From the NCBI GenBank assembly GCA_028877045.1, contig JAGWPQ010000094.1:1-13968 (forward strand): a stretch of DNA of 13,968 nucleotides, read 5' to 3'. Every line of letters begins with the position of its first letter. The stretch's first letter is position 1. The translations under genes were made by a program, and so were the position numbers. Under the pieces are notes generated by a model that was given only the letters and a program-made list of their open reading frames with translations, ran no database searches and was not told where the DNA came from. Source of the stretch: Bacteroidota bacterium (GTDB lineage: Bacteria > Bacteroidota > Bacteroidia > Chitinophagales > Chitinophagaceae). This document shows, one piece after another, positions 6,833 to 13,968 of the stretch.

Positions 6833-9646
6833 CTATAAAAATTTACCCGTAAAGCTGGCTGCATTCTTTTTTAAATCCTTTGGTATTCCGGAAAATACCA
6901 ATTCACCGCCCATGTCTCCCGCTTCGGGGCCAAGATCAATTACCCAGTCAGCACACTTAATTACATCAGTATTGTGCTCAATCACAATTAACGAATGCCC
7001 CTGTTCAATTAATGCGTTGAATGAAGCAAGTAATTTTTTTATGTCGTGAAAATGCAAACCTGTGGTCGGCTCATCAAAAATAAATAAAATGTGTCCGTGA
7101 CCCTTTCCTTTACCGAGAAAACTGGCCAGTTTTACACGCTGCGCTTCACCACCGGATAAAGTGTCTGAAGATTGTCCCAATTTAATATATCCCAATCCTA
7201 CACTTTGCAAAGGCATGATGGCATTGCGGATATTTTTTTCATCCTCGAAAAAATCTATGGCTTCATCAACACTCATTTCCAAAACATCGAACACCGATTT
7301 ATTTTTATACTGAACTTCCAGCACTTCATCTTTAAATCTTTTTCCGCCACAAACTTCACAAGTCAAATGCACATCAGCCAGAAACTGCATTTCTACAACT
7401 TGTTCTCCTTCGCCTTTGCAGGCATCGCATCTTCCGCCATCAACATTAAAAGAAAAATGTTTGGGCTGAAAGCCGCGCAATTTCGACAGCGGTTGTTTTG
7501 CAAATAAATCCCTTATCTCGTCATATGCTTTTATATATGTGATGGGGTTACTGCGCGATGATTTACCAATCGGATTTTGATCGATCATTTCTATCTGAGA
7601 AATATAATCAACATCACCGCTGATGGTTTTATGAAAACCGACTTTCTCGGCAAACTCGCCTTTTATTTTTTGTAATGCCGGATATAAAATTTGTTTTACC
7701 AAAGTTGTTTTACCGCTTCCACTCACACCGCTCACCACACATAAAACATTCAATGGAAATTGCACATCGATATTCTTTAAATTATTTTGCCTTGCACCTT
7801 CAACAGAAATACTTCTGTTCCATTTGCGAATAGTTTTAGGAACTTCGATTTGCAATTCTCCTTTCAAATATTTTCCGGTCAAACTTTTTTCGTTCGCAAT
7901 CAATTCATCATAATTACCAACAGCTACAACCTCACCGCCAAGATGCGATGCCAGAGGTCCCATATCAATTATATAATCCGCTTCACGCATCATCATTTCA
8001 TCATGTTCAACAACAACAACAGTATTACCTAAGTCGCGTAAATTTTTTAATACAGCAATTAATCTTTTTGTATCGCGTGAATGCAATCCGATGGATGGCT
8101 CATCTAAAATATATAACGAGTTGGTAAGGTTAGAACCCAGGCTGCGAGTAAGTTGTATACGTTGACTTTCACCACCGCTTAACGAATTTGCCAAACGATT
8201 TAAAGTAAGATAACCCAAACCCACGTCGATCAATGTTTGAATACGTTGATGTATCTCAATTAAAATTCTTTTTGCAATTTGTTTTTCGTGATCACTCAAT
8301 TTCAAATTATCAAACCATACCTGCAAATCTTTTACCTGCATTTCGCACAAATGACCAATGTGTTTTTCGCCAACCCTAACATACAATGCCTCTTTGCGCA
8401 AACGATAACCATTGCAATCGTGGCAAATTGTTCGGCCACGATAACGACTTAATAAAACACGATATTGAACTTTGTATAAATTGGCTTCAACCTCTTTGAA
8501 AAAAGCATCAATGCCCTGTGCATTGCCAACGCCTTTCCAAAGTTGTTGATATTGTTCATCAGTTAAATCTGCAACAGGTTTATGAATCGGGAAACCTTTT
8601 GCATGTTTAATGAACTGATCTTTCCATGCACTCAACTTCTCTCCTTTCCACGGTGCAACCGCATTTTCATAAACGCTTAATCTTTTATCGGGAATAACTA
8701 AATCGGCATCAATACCCAACACCTGACTGAAACCTTCGCAAGTTGGACAAGCGCCAAAAGGATTATTGAATGAAAATAAATTGGGTACAGGTTCTTCGAA
8801 CTGAATACCATCCAATTCAAATTTATTACTGAAGTGAATTAATTTTTCTCCATCCACTTCAACATACATTTCGCCTTCGCCTTCATAAAATGCGATGCCG
8901 ATTGAATCGCTTAAACGATGTAAATCATCTTCATCAAAATCTTTCACAATCACACGGTCAATTAAAATGTGAGCAGTGAGTCGTGAATCGTGAGTTGTAA
9001 GTTTTGCTTTTAAATCTTTATCATTCAATTCAAGCAATTCTTCGATTCGAAAAATTTCTTTGTTCGAATAAATTCTGCTGAATCCTTTCTGCATTAAAAT
9101 ATTCAACTCTTCTTTTGTATCGCGTTTTGCATGCTGTTTAAAAGGAACAAGGATAACAACTTTAGTTCCTTTCTTCATTTGCCGAATTGCATTCACCACA
9201 TCAGTCACATCATCTTTTTTTACCTCTCTTCCGCTGATGGGTGAAATAGTTTTACCTGCACGTGCAAATAATAATCGCAGGTAATCATAAATTTCTGTCA
9301 TGCTGCCCACGGTGCTGCGTGGCGTTCTTGTAATAACTTTTTGTTCGATGGCAATTGCCGGGCACAAGCCTTTTATATAATCAACATCAGGCTTTACCAT
9401 GCGTGCCATGAACTGACGGGCATACGCACTTAAACTTTCTGCATAGCGGCGCTGACCTTCGGCAAACAATGTATCGATGGTTAATGACGATTTACCGCTG
9501 CCGCTAACTCCTGTTACAACAATTAATTTATTGCGCGGAAATTCAACCGTAACGTTTTTTAAATTATGCGTTCTGGCACCCTTCACAACAATATTATCGG
9601 AAGGATGCGGCTTTGATTTTTTAACTGCTTTTTCTTTCGTTATCAT
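6833..9646 (-). CDS. uvrA: Excinuclease ABC subunit A (UvrA)
   Basis: UvrA is the damage-sensing ATPase of nucleotide excision repair; it dimerises, loads UvrB at lesions and dissociates. At 937 residues it is full length, with two ABC modules. The first has Walker A GVSGSGKSS (46-54), zinc cysteines CPTC (300-303) and CHDC (408-411), signature SLSGGESQR (488-496) and Walker B YILDEPSIGL (512-521). The second has GVSGSGKTT (640-648), zinc cysteines CDAC (740-743) and CEVC (763-766), signature TLSGGEAQR (829-837) and Walker B FIFDEPTTGL (855-864). Residues 217-226 (TTHDSRLTAH) come from a 7-bp-period DNA repeat. The gene diverges from the sigma-factor gene; a TAACTTTG box is upstream. No good terminator was seen before infA. 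Confidence 0.98.
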   Translation of the reverse strand: MITKEKAVKKSKPHPSDNIVVKGARTHNLKNVTVEFPRNKLIVVTGVSGSGKSSLTIDTLFAEGQRRYAESLSAYARQFMARMVKPDVDYIKGLCPAIAIEQKVITRTPRSTVGSMTEIYDYLRLLFARAGKTISPISGREVKKDDVTDVVNAIRQMKKGTKVVILVPFKQHAKRDTKEELNILMQKGFSRIYSNKEIFRIEELLELNDKDLKAKLTTHDSRLTAHILIDRVIVKDFDEDDLHRLSDSIGIAFYEGEGEMYVEVDGEKLIHFSNKFELDGIQFEEPVPNLFSFNNPFGACPTCEGFSQVLGIDADLVIPDKRLSVYENAVAPWKGEKLSAWKDQFIKHAKGFPIHKPVADLTDEQYQQLWKGVGNAQGIDAFFKEVEANLYKVQYRVLLSRYRGRTICHDCNGYRLRKEALYVRVGEKHIGHLCEMQVKDLQVWFDNLKLSDHEKQIAKRILIEIHQRIQTLIDVGLGYLTLNRLANSLSGGESQRIQLTRSLGSNLTNSLYILDEPSIGLHSRDTKRLIAVLKNLRDLGNTVVVVEHDEMMMREADYIIDMGPLASHLGGEVVAVGNYDELIANEKSLTGKYLKGELQIEVPKTIRKWNRSISVEGARQNNLKNIDVQFPLNVLCVVSGVSGSGKTTLVKQILYPALQKIKGEFAEKVGFHKTISGDVDYISQIEMIDQNPIGKSSRSNPITYIKAYDEIRDLFAKQPLSKLRGFQPKHFSFNVDGGRCDACKGEGEQVVEMQFLADVHLTCEVCGGKRFKDEVLEVQYKNKSVFDVLEMSVDEAIDFFEDEKNIRNAIMPLQSVGLGYIKLGQSSDTLSGGEAQRVKLASFLGKGKGHGHILFIFDEPTTGLHFHDIKKLLASFNALIEQGHSLIVIEHNTDVIKCADWVIDLGPEAGDMGGELVFSGIPKDLKKNAASFTGKFL
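8969..8998 (-). repeat. 7-bp-period tandem repeat inside uvrA
   Basis: On the coding strand the units read CTCACGA, TTCACGA, CTCACTG, CTCACAT in succession, an imperfect heptamer array coding for TTHDSRLTAH. It lies between the first nucleotide-binding module start and the zinc motif, in a variable part of UvrA. The low-complexity DNA and its period of 7, not a multiple of 3, suggest a DNA-level insertion tolerated in frame. Confidence 0.6.
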
Positions 9647-9710
9647 TTACGCAACAAATAAACAGAAAATAAGTGGTTATGTTTAAACTGCGTTTTTAAG
9701 AATGTGGATA

Positions 9711-9740
9711 TTGTTGAGCATCATAAATATTTTTCAACAA
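9711..9740. repeat. Inverted repeat in the uvrA/sigma-factor divergent spacer
   Basis: TTGTTGA (9711-9717) and TCAACAA (9734-9740) are perfect complements around a 16-nt AT-rich spacer. It is in the leader of uvrA and upstream of the sigma-factor gene, so it could be an operator or leader hairpin, but 7-bp arms may occur by chance. Confidence 0.25.
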
Positions 9741-9770
9741 CATTATAAAAACACACTTAGTTGTAAAAAA

Positions 9771-9778
9771 CAAAGTTA
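9771..9778 (-). promoter_or_regulatory. Possible -7 element for uvrA
   Basis: The minus strand reads TAACTTTG, a full match to TAnnTTTG. TTTC, one base off the -33 TTTG, lies 17 nt further upstream. It would give uvrA a leader of somewhat over 100 nt. The distance makes it less certain than the infA box. Confidence 0.4.
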
Positions 9779-9834
9779 CTTTCAATATGAGAATTGAAAT
9801 TAGTTGTAATGGTATTTTTTTATCATCACACAGT

Positions 9835-9870
9835 TTTGGTTTTCGCTATCCAATTATCCTATCATTTTTG
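9835..9870 (+). promoter_or_regulatory. Possible promoter of the sigma-factor gene
   Basis: TTTG at 9835-9838 could be a -33 element, and TATCATTTTTG (9860-9870) an imperfect -7 element after about 21 nt. The box ends 27 nt before the ATG at 9898, which supports that start over the longer frame from 9787. Confidence 0.3.
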
Positions 9871-9897
9871 AAGCTTTTTTCAAAAAACCTAAGCACT

Positions 9898-10479
9898 ATG
9901 GAAACGATGCAACAGGCATTGGATACTGATTTAATCCGTGCGTTTCAGGAAGGCAATCAACAAGCCCTTGAAACTCTTATCAATCGATACAAAGAGAAAA
10001 TATTCTCTTCGATATTCTTTTTGGTAAAGGATAAATATTTGGCTGAAGATCTGTTTCAGGAAGTATTTATTAAAGTGATCGATACCTTAAGAAGTAATCG
10101 TTACAACGAAGAAGGAAAATTCCTGCAATGGGCATTGCGCATTTCGCATAATTTATGTGTTGATTATTTCAGAAAAATCAAACGTACCAAAATCATTTAC
10201 AGCGGCGACGATAAAAATATTTTTGAAGTGATCAATGTTAACAACGAAACTGCCGATACTAAATTTGTGCAGGGACAAAGTCACGACAAGATCCGCAGCA
10301 TGCTCGAACAATTGCCCGAAGAACAACGCGAAGTAATTGTGCTGCGCCATTATGCCGAAATGAGTTTTAAAGAAATTGCAGCCATCACCAACACCAGCAT
10401 CAACACGGCTTTGGGAAGAATGCGTTACGGCTTGATCAATTTAAGAAAGATGATGATCGAAAATCAAATTGCGTTATAA
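9898..10479 (+). CDS. RNA polymerase sigma-70 family factor, ECF-like
   Basis: The 193-residue protein (from ATG 9898) has the two sigma domains of small group 4-like factors. Region 2 (about 25-95) has YKEKIFSSIFFLVKDKYLAE (31-50), DLFQEVFIKV (51-60) and, for -10 recognition, WALRISHNLCVDYFRK (78-93). Region 4 (about 137-185) has LPEEQREVIVLRHYAEMSF (139-157) and the helix-turn-helix KEIAAITNTSINTALGRMRYG (158-178). It should direct RNA polymerase to a particular promoter set; the target is unknown. The frame stays open back to an ATG at 9787, but those 37 extra residues look like translated promoter sequence, not a sigma N-terminus. No anti-sigma gene is next to it: the downstream gene converges. 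A terminator follows within 30 nt. Confidence 0.93.
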   Translation: METMQQALDTDLIRAFQEGNQQALETLINRYKEKIFSSIFFLVKDKYLAEDLFQEVFIKVIDTLRSNRYNEEGKFLQWALRISHNLCVDYFRKIKRTKIIYSGDDKNIFEVINVNNETADTKFVQGQSHDKIRSMLEQLPEEQREVIVLRHYAEMSFKEIAAITNTSINTALGRMRYGLINLRKMMIENQIAL

Positions 10480-10507
10480 CGATTGCCTGCTTAGAATAAA
10501 ATCAATG

Positions 10508-10536
10508 ATCCCTTCAAATGTTGAAGGGATTTTTTT
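10508..10536 (+). terminator. Intrinsic terminator behind the sigma-factor gene
   Basis: ATCCCTTCAA (10508-10517) pairs perfectly with TTGAAGGGAT (10521-10530) around a 3-nt loop and is followed by a run of T to 10536. It lies 28 nt after the sigma-factor stop. The T run is at the same time the outer edge of the palindromic repeat to its right. Confidence 0.9.
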
Positions 10537-10736
10537 GTTGCCAGCTTTTGTATTTCATAGCATCGGCTGTTGCCCCTGATTCTTTCAGTAAAAGAATCGC
10601 ACACTTGTACTGAAGAATAGCTATGAGCTGCAAGCATTTGCTCGAAGCTCATGCTCGCTCCTCTCGTAGCTCAGAACGTACAAGTGTGCGACGCAACAAA
10701 AGCTAAATTGAAATACAACAGCCGGCAACAAAAAAA
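10530..10736. repeat. About 207-bp imperfect palindromic intergenic element
   Basis: This fills the gap between the convergent sigma-factor and dsbD genes. Its outer ends TTTTTTTGTTGCC (10530-10542) and GGCAACAAAAAAA (10724-10736) are perfect 13-bp complements; TTGTATTTCA is then shared by the arms, and TCGCACACTTGTAC (10597-10610) matches GTACAAGTGTGCGA (10678-10691) perfectly over 14 bp. Further in, AGCTATGAG (10619-10627) faces CTCGTAGCT (10663-10671), and ATGAGCT/AGCTCAT with GCAA/TTGC form a nested hairpin at the centre. The left arm alone carries an extra hairpin, GATTCTTT (10578-10585) with AAAGAATC (10591-10598). No coding frame fits. Partial, diverged copies occur near 1503-1594 and 4568-4620. 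Confidence 0.8.
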
Positions 10737-10740
10737 TACT

Positions 10741-12684
10741 TTACTTTTTATCAAACGCTTGCTTGCCACACTGCAACCATGATCTAAATTCTTTTGCATC
10801 GGGCGTATAACCAACAGGATTATTCATTAATTGCTGCTGCGTGTTTAAAATAACGTACAATGGTTGTGTAACCTGATTAAAATTCTCTGCTTCAAACGTT
10901 GCCCATTTATCGCCGATGGTTATAATTTCTTTTTTGCTGCCATCTTTTGTGGTGTAAGTAAATCTTTGTTCGATGGGTAAATTTTCTTTGTCATCAACAT
11001 ACAACGAAACCAAAATATAATTTTCGCGGATGTAATTATATACTTCAGGATTGGTCCAAACATTTTCTTCCATCTTTCGGCAATTCACGCAAGCCCATCC
11101 TGTAAAATCAATCAGTAACGGTTTGTTTTGTTCTTTCGCTAATTGCAAAGCCTTATCAAAATCATTGACCACATTTGCTTCCAATCCTTTTTCTCGAACA
11201 TTACTTTTTCCGTAAATGCTGTAATGCGACGGTGGCGGAAACCCGCTCAGCAGCTTAAGATTAGCATATTTGGTAGAAGTAAGTCCCGGAATTAAATACA
11301 GGGTAAATAAAAATGCCAATACACCAACAAATTTTCTTGCATTAGTAATCTTCATTCCTATATAATCGTGTGGTAACCGAAGAATACCAAAGAGGTATAA
11401 AGTTAATCCTGTGCCTACTAAAATCCATAATGCAAAGAACGTTTCCCGTTTTATCAGTCCCCAATGCATTACCAGATCAGCATTCGATAAAAATTTAAAT
11501 GCCAATGCTACTTCTACAAATGCCAAAACCTTTTTAACAGTATCTAACCAACCACCACTTTTTGGTAATGAATGCAACCAGTTTGGAAAGATGGCAAATA
11601 ATGCAAACGGTAATGCCAATGCCAAACCAAAACCTGCCAAGCCACTTGTTAATTGCCATGCACCGCCGCTTAACGAACCAACTAACAGCGTACCTAAAAT
11701 CGGGCCTGTGCAAGAAAAAGAAACGATGGCCAATGTTAATGCCATGAAGAAAATACCACCTACACTTGTTAATCCGCTTTTCGAATCGGCCTTGTTTGCA
11801 AAACCGCTTGGTAATGTAATTTCAAAAAAACCGAAAAAAGAAATAGCAAATACAATGAAGATGATGAAGAAAATAATATTCAGCCACGAGTTGGTAGAAA
11901 TATTATTAAACACTTCGGGTTGCACATTGCCCAGCACATGAAACGGTACACTTGCCAAAACATAAATTAAAAAAATAAAAAATCCGTATAAAGCCCCATT
12001 GCGGATGGCCTGTTTATGATTTTGCGAACGCTTTGTAAAAAACGAAACCGTAACCGGTATCATCGGAAATACGCATGGCGTAAGCAACGCAATCAATCCG
12101 CCGAGAAAGCCAAGGAAAAAAACAGATAATAAACCATTGTTTCCCGAATTGTTCTTTGTACCGCAGTCATTTACCGGATGATCAATATCAATAGATGCTA
12201 ATTTTATTTTTTGCGCATTATTCAATACTGCAATGCCCCCTTCTAAATTCACTTCAAAGGCTTGTGATGATTGTTGGAATTCATCATTCTTACCCAATGA
12301 GGAATTAATTGTTCCTTTCAGCTTTGCAGGAATAAACCCGTTAATTTTTATTTGCTGAATTACCGTGACCGTTTTTGTAAAAACATTAACTTTTTTAAAA
12401 ATTACATCACTAATTATTTCAGGAGAATGATCGAATGACGGATCATTTATTTCTTTTGCATTTTCGTACTCGAAAGAAAACTTTACCGATTCCAATTCTT
12501 TTACCGCAGGATTGATGCCGTATAAATGCCAGCCCTCTTTTATTTTTCCAACAGCTTTTATTTCGTAAACACTGTCTTTTATTTTTGTCGACTGAACAGA
12601 AAAACTTACCAAACTATCTGTTTGTGCAAGTGCAAATGCAGCAATAAAAAAAATGAAAGAAAAACTTATAAGAAATTTTTTCAT
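10741..12684 (-). CDS. dsbD: DsbD-type thiol:disulfide interchange protein with cysteine-less alpha domain
   Basis: DsbD-type proteins carry electrons from cytoplasmic thioredoxin through the inner membrane to periplasmic partners. The 647 residues show a signal peptide (1-20, ending ALA), a DsbD-alpha-like beta domain (about 23-148), a CcdA/DsbD-beta membrane core (about 184-470) with conserved cysteines in LTPCVFPMIP (Cys204) and VSFSCTGPILG (Cys325), and a C-terminal thioredoxin-like gamma domain with WACVNC (Cys532, Cys535). The alpha domain has no cysteine at all: where the pair is expected (about 125-145) there is GTINSSLGKNDEFQQS. Other cysteines are 173 and 639. The gene lies 127 nt after a small alpha-domain protein gene on the same strand; the two may work together. 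The name dsbD rests on domain order and motifs. Confidence 0.9.
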   Translation of the reverse strand: MKKFLISFSFIFFIAAFALAQTDSLVSFSVQSTKIKDSVYEIKAVGKIKEGWHLYGINPAVKELESVKFSFEYENAKEINDPSFDHSPEIISDVIFKKVNVFTKTVTVIQQIKINGFIPAKLKGTINSSLGKNDEFQQSSQAFEVNLEGGIAVLNNAQKIKLASIDIDHPVNDCGTKNNSGNNGLLSVFFLGFLGGLIALLTPCVFPMIPVTVSFFTKRSQNHKQAIRNGALYGFFIFLIYVLASVPFHVLGNVQPEVFNNISTNSWLNIIFFIIFIVFAISFFGFFEITLPSGFANKADSKSGLTSVGGIFFMALTLAIVSFSCTGPILGTLLVGSLSGGAWQLTSGLAGFGLALALPFALFAIFPNWLHSLPKSGGWLDTVKKVLAFVEVALAFKFLSNADLVMHWGLIKRETFFALWILVGTGLTLYLFGILRLPHDYIGMKITNARKFVGVLAFLFTLYLIPGLTSTKYANLKLLSGFPPPSHYSIYGKSNVREKGLEANVVNDFDKALQLAKEQNKPLLIDFTGWACVNCRKMEENVWTNPEVYNYIRENYILVSLYVDDKENLPIEQRFTYTTKDGSKKEIITIGDKWATFEAENFNQVTQPLYVILNTQQQLMNNPVGYTPDAKEFRSWLQCGKQAFDKK

Positions 12685-12811
12685 GCCAGCTGATTTAATA
12701 AGCTTTTCACAAATATCAAAATACTAGTTGTATAAAAATGTGCGTTATATCACAATTCGACTCTTTGCAGAAAATCTCTGGTCGTCACAAAAAATAAGTT
12801 CAGAAAAAAAA

Positions 12812-13261
12812 TTATTGCAATTTTATTTCGAATGGTCTCTTGGTCGGTGGCAAACATTGTTCATCGTTGCAAACCATATATTCTACATTTCCTGAAATAC
12901 TTGTTTTTACTTTTGCTTTTAATTTTACAGTTTGCACAAACTGCACACCGTTTGAAAAATATAAAACCTCCGATTTAAAATTGGGATCAAATACTTTTTC
13001 TAATTTCCCCAATTCTTTTGCTTTGCCATCGATCGTTACCAAAGGATTGGGTTTGAAAGTAAATTTAGTTGGCACAGGTCCTTTGCCAGTGAATTGCGAA
13101 TAAATATGCCATGGCTGCTGAACAGTTGCAGTAATAACTAACTCATAAACTCCACTAGATATTTTTTTGCTTTCATACTTCCATCCAACCGGATCTTTTG
13201 GTTGGGTAAAAGCAAAAACTGTTATGATTAAAGTGATAAATAAAAAGAATAATTTTTTCAT
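12812..13261 (-). CDS. Secreted stand-alone DsbD-alpha-like domain protein
   Basis: The 149-residue protein has a signal peptide (MKKLFFLFITLIITVFAFTQ, 1-20) and one beta-rich domain resembling the N-terminal domain of DsbD, with the typical WHIYSQ (51-56) and, near the end, CNDEQCLPPTKRPFEI (131-146). Cys131 and Cys136 (C-X4-C followed by LPP) correspond to the redox pair of DsbD-alpha, which in E. coli is C-X5-C followed by YPP. It should therefore be a periplasmic thiol carrier that takes electrons from a DsbD membrane core and reduces other proteins; this is inference from motif and context. It begins 10 nt after purQ and precedes dsbD by 127 nt, all on the same strand, so a shared transcript is likely. 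Confidence 0.82.
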   Translation of the reverse strand: MKKLFFLFITLIITVFAFTQPKDPVGWKYESKKISSGVYELVITATVQQPWHIYSQFTGKGPVPTKFTFKPNPLVTIDGKAKELGKLEKVFDPNFKSEVLYFSNGVQFVQTVKLKAKVKTSISGNVEYMVCNDEQCLPPTKRPFEIKLQ

Positions 13262-13271
13262 TTTTTAATTT

Positions 13272-13931
13272 TTAATTCAATCCTAAAATTTCAAATACTT
13301 TTTTCCCATCAATATTATTTAACGCTGATGATGTTGCTCTTTCCGGATGCGGCATCATTCCAAAAACATTCCCTTTACTATTACGGATGCCTGCAATATT
13401 CCTTACAGTTCCGTTGGGATTATATTTTTCATCAATCATTCCATGTTCATCGCAATAACGAAAAAGGATCTGACCATTTGCTTCCAACTGATCCAATAAT
13501 TTTTCATCGGCATAAAATCTGCCATCGCCATGTGCTATCGGAATCTTTAATGGTTCGCTTTTATCAGTCTTGATAAAAACGTTTTTGCAAGCAAACTGTT
13601 GCTGCGCATTGGGCAATAAAACACCGGGCAACAAATGGCTTTCGCATAAGATCTGAAAACCGTTGCAAACGCCCAATACTTTACCGCCCTTGTTTGCAAA
13701 TTCTATCACGCTTTGCATCATGGGGCTGAACCTTGCAATGGCACCGCAACGCAGGTAATCGCCATACGAAAAACCGCCGGGTAAAACAATGCAATCGTCG
13801 GTAGTAAACATGCTCAGATCTTTATCCTTATGCCAAAGCATGATCACTTCTTTGTTCAAATCTTTTTGCAGGGCATCCTGCATATCTCTGTCGCAATTAG
13901 AGCCGGGAAAAACTACTACGCCAAATTTCAT
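13272..13931 (-). CDS. purQ: Phosphoribosylformylglycinamidine synthase, glutaminase subunit
   Basis: PurQ hydrolyses glutamine and supplies ammonia to PurL for the fourth step of purine synthesis (FGAR to FGAM), working with PurL and PurS. The 219-residue protein is a complete class I glutaminase: VVVFPGSNCDRD (5-16), LPGGFSYGDYLRCGAIA (50-66), the nucleophile Cys89 in GVCNGFQIL (87-95), and MPHPER (193-198) with His195 and Glu197. The start at ATG 13931 gives the usual MKFGVVVFPGSN opening; the frame stays open upstream to a TTG at 13967, but those 12 residues are not part of the family. The separate small PurQ shows that this organism has the split form of FGAM synthase, with purL and purS elsewhere. 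It is followed at 10 nt by the DsbD-alpha-like gene. Confidence 0.97.
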   Translation of the reverse strand: MKFGVVVFPGSNCDRDMQDALQKDLNKEVIMLWHKDKDLSMFTTDDCIVLPGGFSYGDYLRCGAIARFSPMMQSVIEFANKGGKVLGVCNGFQILCESHLLPGVLLPNAQQQFACKNVFIKTDKSEPLKIPIAHGDGRFYADEKLLDQLEANGQILFRYCDEHGMIDEKYNPNGTVRNIAGIRNSKGNVFGMMPHPERATSSALNNIDGKKVFEILGLN

Positions 13932-13968
13932 ATTTAAAATGTTATGCGGTAAAGGTAATATCAGCAAA

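Noticed and set aside
9787..9897. 37-residue N-terminal extension of the sigma factor from an upstream ATG
   Set aside because: The extension is not sigma-like, overlaps promoter-like sequence, and the ATG at 9898 gives a normal-length factor.
10530..10736. Attachment site, small structured RNA gene or CRISPR array
   Set aside because: There are no direct repeats with spacers, no tRNA or integrase nearby, and related partial copies occur in other gaps, which fits a dispersed palindromic repeat better.
11411..11941. 176-residue plus-strand open frame
   Set aside because: It lies wholly opposite the dsbD membrane core; its Asn/Ala/Lys-rich text is the antisense of hydrophobic codons and resembles no family.
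12685..12740. GATATTTG upstream of dsbD as a -7 promoter element
   Set aside because: It has a mismatch at the first position and no -33 partner; in AT-rich sequence this is weak, so I did not annotate it.
13932..13967. TTG start 12 codons upstream of purQ
   Set aside because: PurQ proteins begin at the MKFGVVVFPGSN motif, which has its own ATG at 13931.

Overview
The window reads as a core-chromosome segment of a low-GC member of the Bacteroidota, most likely near the Chitinophagaceae or a related family. The reasons are the protein character (L17 with a long acidic/basic tail, cysteine-poor L36, DsbD-type proteins, an ECF-like sigma factor of a common Bacteroidota form), the lack of Shine-Dalgarno sites at nearly all starts, and -7 boxes of the TAnnTTTG type in front of infA and uvrA. 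The family-level placement is inference from memory of such proteins, not a search.

Layout, left to right. Almost everything is on the minus strand, so transcription runs right to left. Positions 1-972 hold the 5' part of a GT-C membrane glycosyltransferase that runs off the left edge; it lies just behind aroQ (type II 3-dehydroquinate dehydratase). A 273-bp gap follows, with a diverged intergenic repeat and a strong terminator that closes carA (carbamoyl-phosphate synthase small subunit). To the right is the ribosomal alpha operon in the order infA-rpmJ-rpsM-rpsK-rpsD-rpoA-rplQ (6696 down to 2898), ending in a clear terminator in front of carA. The rpmJ gene is only 38 codons long. Next is uvrA (nucleotide excision repair), diverging from a plus-strand sigma-70-family factor gene. 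That gene converges, across its own terminator and a roughly 200-bp palindromic repeat, on a dsbD-like gene. Upstream of dsbD are a small secreted DsbD-alpha-like protein and purQ (FGAM synthase glutaminase subunit).

Functionally the window is mostly housekeeping: translation and transcription machinery, two glutamine-dependent amidotransferase subunits feeding pyrimidine/arginine (carA) and purine (purQ) synthesis, shikimate pathway, DNA repair, and periplasmic thiol reduction.

There is no convincing sign of a new defence, mobile or biosynthetic system. The parts most worth a second look are: (i) a family of short interspersed palindromic repeats in three intergenic gaps (about 1503-1594, 4568-4620, 10530-10736), including one inside the alpha operon, with a hairpin whose sequence differs between copies while pairing is kept; (ii) a DsbD whose own alpha domain has lost its cysteine pair, beside a separate secreted alpha-domain protein that keeps one; (iii) a 7-bp-period tandem repeat inserted in frame in uvrA; and (iv) hairpins between genes of the alpha operon. 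No tRNA, rRNA, CRISPR array, insertion sequence or origin was recognised. The only gaps above about 200 bp are 1438-1710 and 10480-10740, both described below.
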